DNA of 64,000 nt from Boswellia sacra (taxonomy: Eukaryota > Streptophyta > Magnoliopsida > Sapindales > Burseraceae). Location: positions 248,001 to 312,000 of the forward strand of contig SNVD02001362.1 in NCBI GenBank assembly GCA_013180625.2. The letters are read 5' to 3'. Below, one piece after another: positions 61,031-64,000 of this stretch. The position numbers were made by a program, and so were the translations under genes. The notes under the pieces are model-generated. The model was not told the origin of the DNA and ran no database searches. It saw only the letters and a list, made by a program, of their open reading frames with translations. Numbering within the stretch: the first letter of the stretch is position 1; every line of letters begins with the position of its first letter.

Positions 61031-62619
61031 CTACTTGCATTGCCTCTGAGTTTTCTTCACCTGTGTACCTACATGCTTGGCAACCTTATATGCCATCTTG
61101 CCTTTCTTTGTGTAGCCTTTCGCTGTGCTCACTCTATTACCACCCTCCTTTAGTTGCATCATCTCTAGATACATGATGTTGGAGGTTGGCTCGGCTGCTG
61201 TGGAAAGCATGCATGAACCACCTTCTGAGATGCAAATTGTGTTGCATCGAGGCCATATCATCACATCATAGTGTCTCAAAAAGTCTATGCCTAACACCAC
61301 ATCTAAAGTATCAAAGGGAGTTATGATGAGATCAACCCTATCTTTTCAAGGATCAATTTGTAGCTTAACCCCACGAGTGATTCCCTCAAGGTATACGACT
61401 TTCGCATTTGTCGCTTTAATTTGTGCTCGCCCCTTTTCGAGTTGTAGGCCTAACCTCTTAGCCTCACTCGTATAGATGAAATTATGCGTGGCACCCGTAT
61501 CGACCAACATTCTAGTGCTCTTGTCATTGATGCAAGCGTCTAAATGTATCAATGATCAGTGTAATGGCTTGAGAGATATGGAGGTTTGTGTCAAGATATC
61601 GAGGACTTGCATAGCACTCATGCATGCTAGCTCCTATGTGTCCTCACGTTCTTGGAGCAGAGCACTTAATGCTTGCCTCATTAGATAATCTCGGATCTAA
61701 TATGGACCAACACATAAGAAATATTTTAGGTTAGGTGACAATTCCTTGTTATCGCTCCGATGATGGCCATCATGTCTCCTTCCTCCGCCATTATAGGGAT
61801 ATTGACGACGAGGAGATCTATCATTTTCTTCACTACTATCATGGTCGTGGGGAGTTTTAGTATGTCTAAAAGACTCACCTCTATAGTAGTCGACAAGTGT
61901 CTCCACGATGGTGAGTGCAATGGTGGCATCCTTCACTCTTTACCTTTGTAACTCTTGGTACACCAATGGTTGCAAGCCGTCCATAAAGTTAAAGAGAATA
62001 TTTGCCTCGCTCATGTTGTTGATTTGAAGCATTAACCCAGAAAATTCCTTTACATACTTGCAAATTGAGGGCGTATGCCTCAACTCTTTCATGTGCTTTC
62101 TTGTGTCAAAAGACACATTCTCTGAATAGAATTGGTGTTTCAACTCTTTTTGTAGCTCAACCCATGTGTCTATGGCGCATACACCATTCCTAATTTTCCC
62201 ATACTTGCGACGTCACAAACCAGCTACAATATTTGTGAGATAAAGGGTTGCAATGTTTATCTTGGGCCTTTCATCTAGGATCTTAACGCGTTGAAGTACC
62301 TCTTCATGTGCTAGAGGAAGTTATCTAGCTCCTTGGCATACCGTTTGCCACTATTCTCCTTGGGTTTGGGTGCCTCTGTCCTTGGAATAGCCAGCGTGGG
62401 TGATGCTACCATACCGCTGCTCATTATCAACCTCTTGAGTGTGGTTACCTTAGCCTTCGTCTCATCTAACCTATTACTCAGTTCCTCTACTTGAGTTTGG
62501 ACCTTGGCCAAGACCTCCAGCACCCTTGTTTGGATAGCATAAACGTCTTGATGTAACACTTCAATAGTGGCCTTAGAACTTTGCACGAATTCCTTATGTT
62601 CATTCCTATGGCTTTCCAC
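61031..62619 (-). pseudogene. Broken gag and aspartic protease of the nonautonomous gypsy element
   Basis: The gag start region (62311-62619) is coiled-coil rich (EVLAKVQTQVEELSNRLDETKAKV). The middle piece 61940-62143 matches gypsy gag (FMDGLQPLVYQELQR). The protease piece 61346-61552 holds [21 protein letters not shown], and 61031-61300 continues it (VLGIDFLRHYDV). Frames between pieces are broken. The frame ends shortly before the 3' LTR, so pol was lost by deletion or never present. Confidence 0.85.
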
Positions 62620-62905
62620 CTTGCTTTTTATGCTTTTCCATGCCTTGTTCTAAGCCTTGCTCCAGCCTATCTAGCCTCTCCATTGTATTGGCCATGGCTA
62701 ATTCCACCTTAACCATCTAGGTCTCCATAATGCTCATTACGTCACAAGACTTCTTCTAACCAAGGGTCTTTTTCCCTCCAGTGGGAACTTCCCCACACCC
62801 CTTAGTTTCCTTACTATATTAGAAGTTTTGTTATCATGTCTACCCAAACTTGTTCTCAATATCCCATATAATGAGCCTTAATTAAACCTTGACTCTGATA
62901 CTAAT

Positions 62906-63245
62906 TGTCATGGCCTTATTGTTTCACAAGCAAAGACCATGCGGCTTTAGGCGCTAAAACTTTCTAAAGTGCACTTAAGTAAGCCTTAAACTGCTAGAAG
63001 AGAGGTTCAAGTAATGGAGAATAATGACATGAGAGGTTTAGGTGAGGAAATAGTCACTATACCTAAGCAAATGTACAAGGCTTTTGATTGTAGAGACACT
63101 TAAGTACAAGGCTCTCAGACCCTTAAGTCTAGTATGACTTGCTTATAAACAAGGGTTGACCCCTATTTATAAAGAAGCACCTTCTTAATATATAGCTAAC
63201 ATTACGCCACATGTCATTACCCTATTGGCCAACCAATATATTTAG
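62906..63245 (-). repeat. 5' LTR of the nonautonomous gypsy element, truncated
   Basis: Matches the first 320 or so bases of the LTR at 60153, up to CCAACCAATATA(C/T)TTAG. There the match ends sharply. Its U3 half, which would carry the 10-bp array, is absent. Confidence 0.85.
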
Positions 63246-64000
63246 TGTTGACCCAGGTATGGTAACCCAAGGGGGGGGGGGATGAATTGGGTTTTTTTTT
63301 ATAAAAACGGATTTATAAGACTTTTTTTAAAAGATCAAAATTAGTTCACTCTTTTCTTTTAGAATAAAGGTGATGAAGATGAAAATAGAAATTATCTAAG
63401 ATGCATTCAAGAGGATAACAATAATGAATAATTACAAGTGCAAGTAAATATAAAGAGGATGGGGATGAGTGCAAACTCAATTTACGTGGTTCAGCAAACC
63501 TTGCCTACGTCCACGGGCTTCTAACTCCTCTACAAGCTAGGCTTTCCATTAAGTTGTATAATTCTTTACAACTTGCTTGATGAACAACCTCACCAAGGCT
63601 TCTTCCTTCAGCTCTTGATAACACCACACCAAAAGTTCTTTACAACTTGCTTGATGAACAACCTTATTAAGGCTTCTTCTTTCAACCCTTGATAACACCA
63701 CACCAAGAATTCTCTCAATTGTTTAACTCTTGATAACACCACACTAGGACTTCTCAATTGTTTAACTCTTAATAATACCACATCAATATGAGCTTTTTTG
63801 GATCATTAAATCTTTCAAAGATGTTGAGTGAAATTATTGGGATTTGTGGCTCATTTCCTAATTTAAGTTGACTTTTGCAAGCAATAGGAAAAGTAGAAGG
63901 AATAGGAAATTAGAGTTGTTAAATAAATATGAGCTATACTCCTATTAGAAATAGAAGATCCTTATGGAGACCTATAAATATAAGAGTTGAGAATCAACTT
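63246..64000. mobile_element. Start of another repeat element, running off the right edge
   Basis: Begins TGTTGACCC at the exact break of the gypsy LTR, followed by an 11-base G run (63271-63281) and ATGAATTGGG, a sequence style common at the ends of plant LTR elements. It holds internal tandem repeats at about 63562-63800 and no coding domain. It probably inserted into the LTR, or a deletion joined the two. Confidence 0.5.
63562..63800. repeat. Nested tandem repeats (period 74, then about 40)
   Basis: TTCTTTACAACTTGCTTGAT recurs at 63562 and 63636 (period 74). The following units share CTCAATTGTTTAACTCTT and (T/A)ATAA(C/T)ACCACA. All units share the word GATAACACCACACCAA or a close variant. 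Confidence 0.75.

Larger units (their letters stand above)
60153..63245 (-). mobile_element. Nonautonomous Ty3/gypsy element with gag and protease only, cut at its right LTR
   Basis: Read on the minus strand: truncated 5' LTR (62906-63245), primer site (TAGTATCAGAGTC near 62900), gag, zinc-free linker, protease, then a complete 3' LTR (60153-60928) after the purine tract GTAAGGAAGGA. LTR ends are TGTCA/TGACA, as in the gypsy element at 27 kb, but the sequence differs. Reverse transcriptase, RNase H and integrase are missing. The 5' LTR stops abruptly at 63245 where another sequence begins. Confidence 0.85.

Overview
The window is nuclear DNA of a flowering plant, probably a woody eudicot. Its genes have many introns with GT-AG borders, and the recognisable proteins (phototropin-2, HDA19-type histone deacetylase, plastid CLC-e, a cinnamoyl-CoA-reductase-like enzyme, a plant RAD21 cohesin) match eudicot families closely. 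LTR retrotransposons with initiator-Met-tRNA primer sites fill most of the right half. I could not fix the species. No bacterial genes, CRISPR array, rRNA or tRNA gene was seen.

Left third (1-26 kb): gene-rich. It holds, in order, the 5' ten coding exons of PHOT2 (minus, kinase part outside the window), a complete six-exon CRL-type reductase (minus), an intergenic stretch with a dead Copia fragment and an unusual array of 18-bp palindromes, a complete seven-exon HDA19 gene (plus), a broken tandem remnant of CLC-e, and a complete six-exon CLC-e gene (minus). I joined exons by reading splice borders; each complete model closes in frame (331, 499 and 764 aa).

Middle (26-46 kb): one cohesin gene of the RAD21.1/SYN2 type, spread over almost 19 kb and apparently dead. 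A young Ty3/gypsy chromovirus-type element sits inside a coding exon. A decayed Copia element sits in a later intron, a 3-kb noncoding repeat in another, and the exon before the C-terminal domain is present three times in tandem. Several in-frame stops are present.

Right third (46-64 kb): repeats and relics. These are a minus-strand Copia element lacking its 3' end, several dispersed noncoding repeats, a 1.3-kb AT-rich element with degenerate inverted ends, a decayed LpxD-like acyltransferase gene (plus), a gag-protease-only gypsy element (minus) whose LTR carries a 10-bp-phased array, and the start of one more element at the right edge.

The living genes are unrelated housekeeping or light-response genes and form no operon or pathway cluster. 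I found no clear new biological system. The most unusual signals are the palindrome array at 12.36-12.65 kb, the helically phased repeat in the LTR at 60.64-60.78 kb, and tandem duplications that cross exon borders in three neighbouring genes (HDA19, CLC-e, RAD21).
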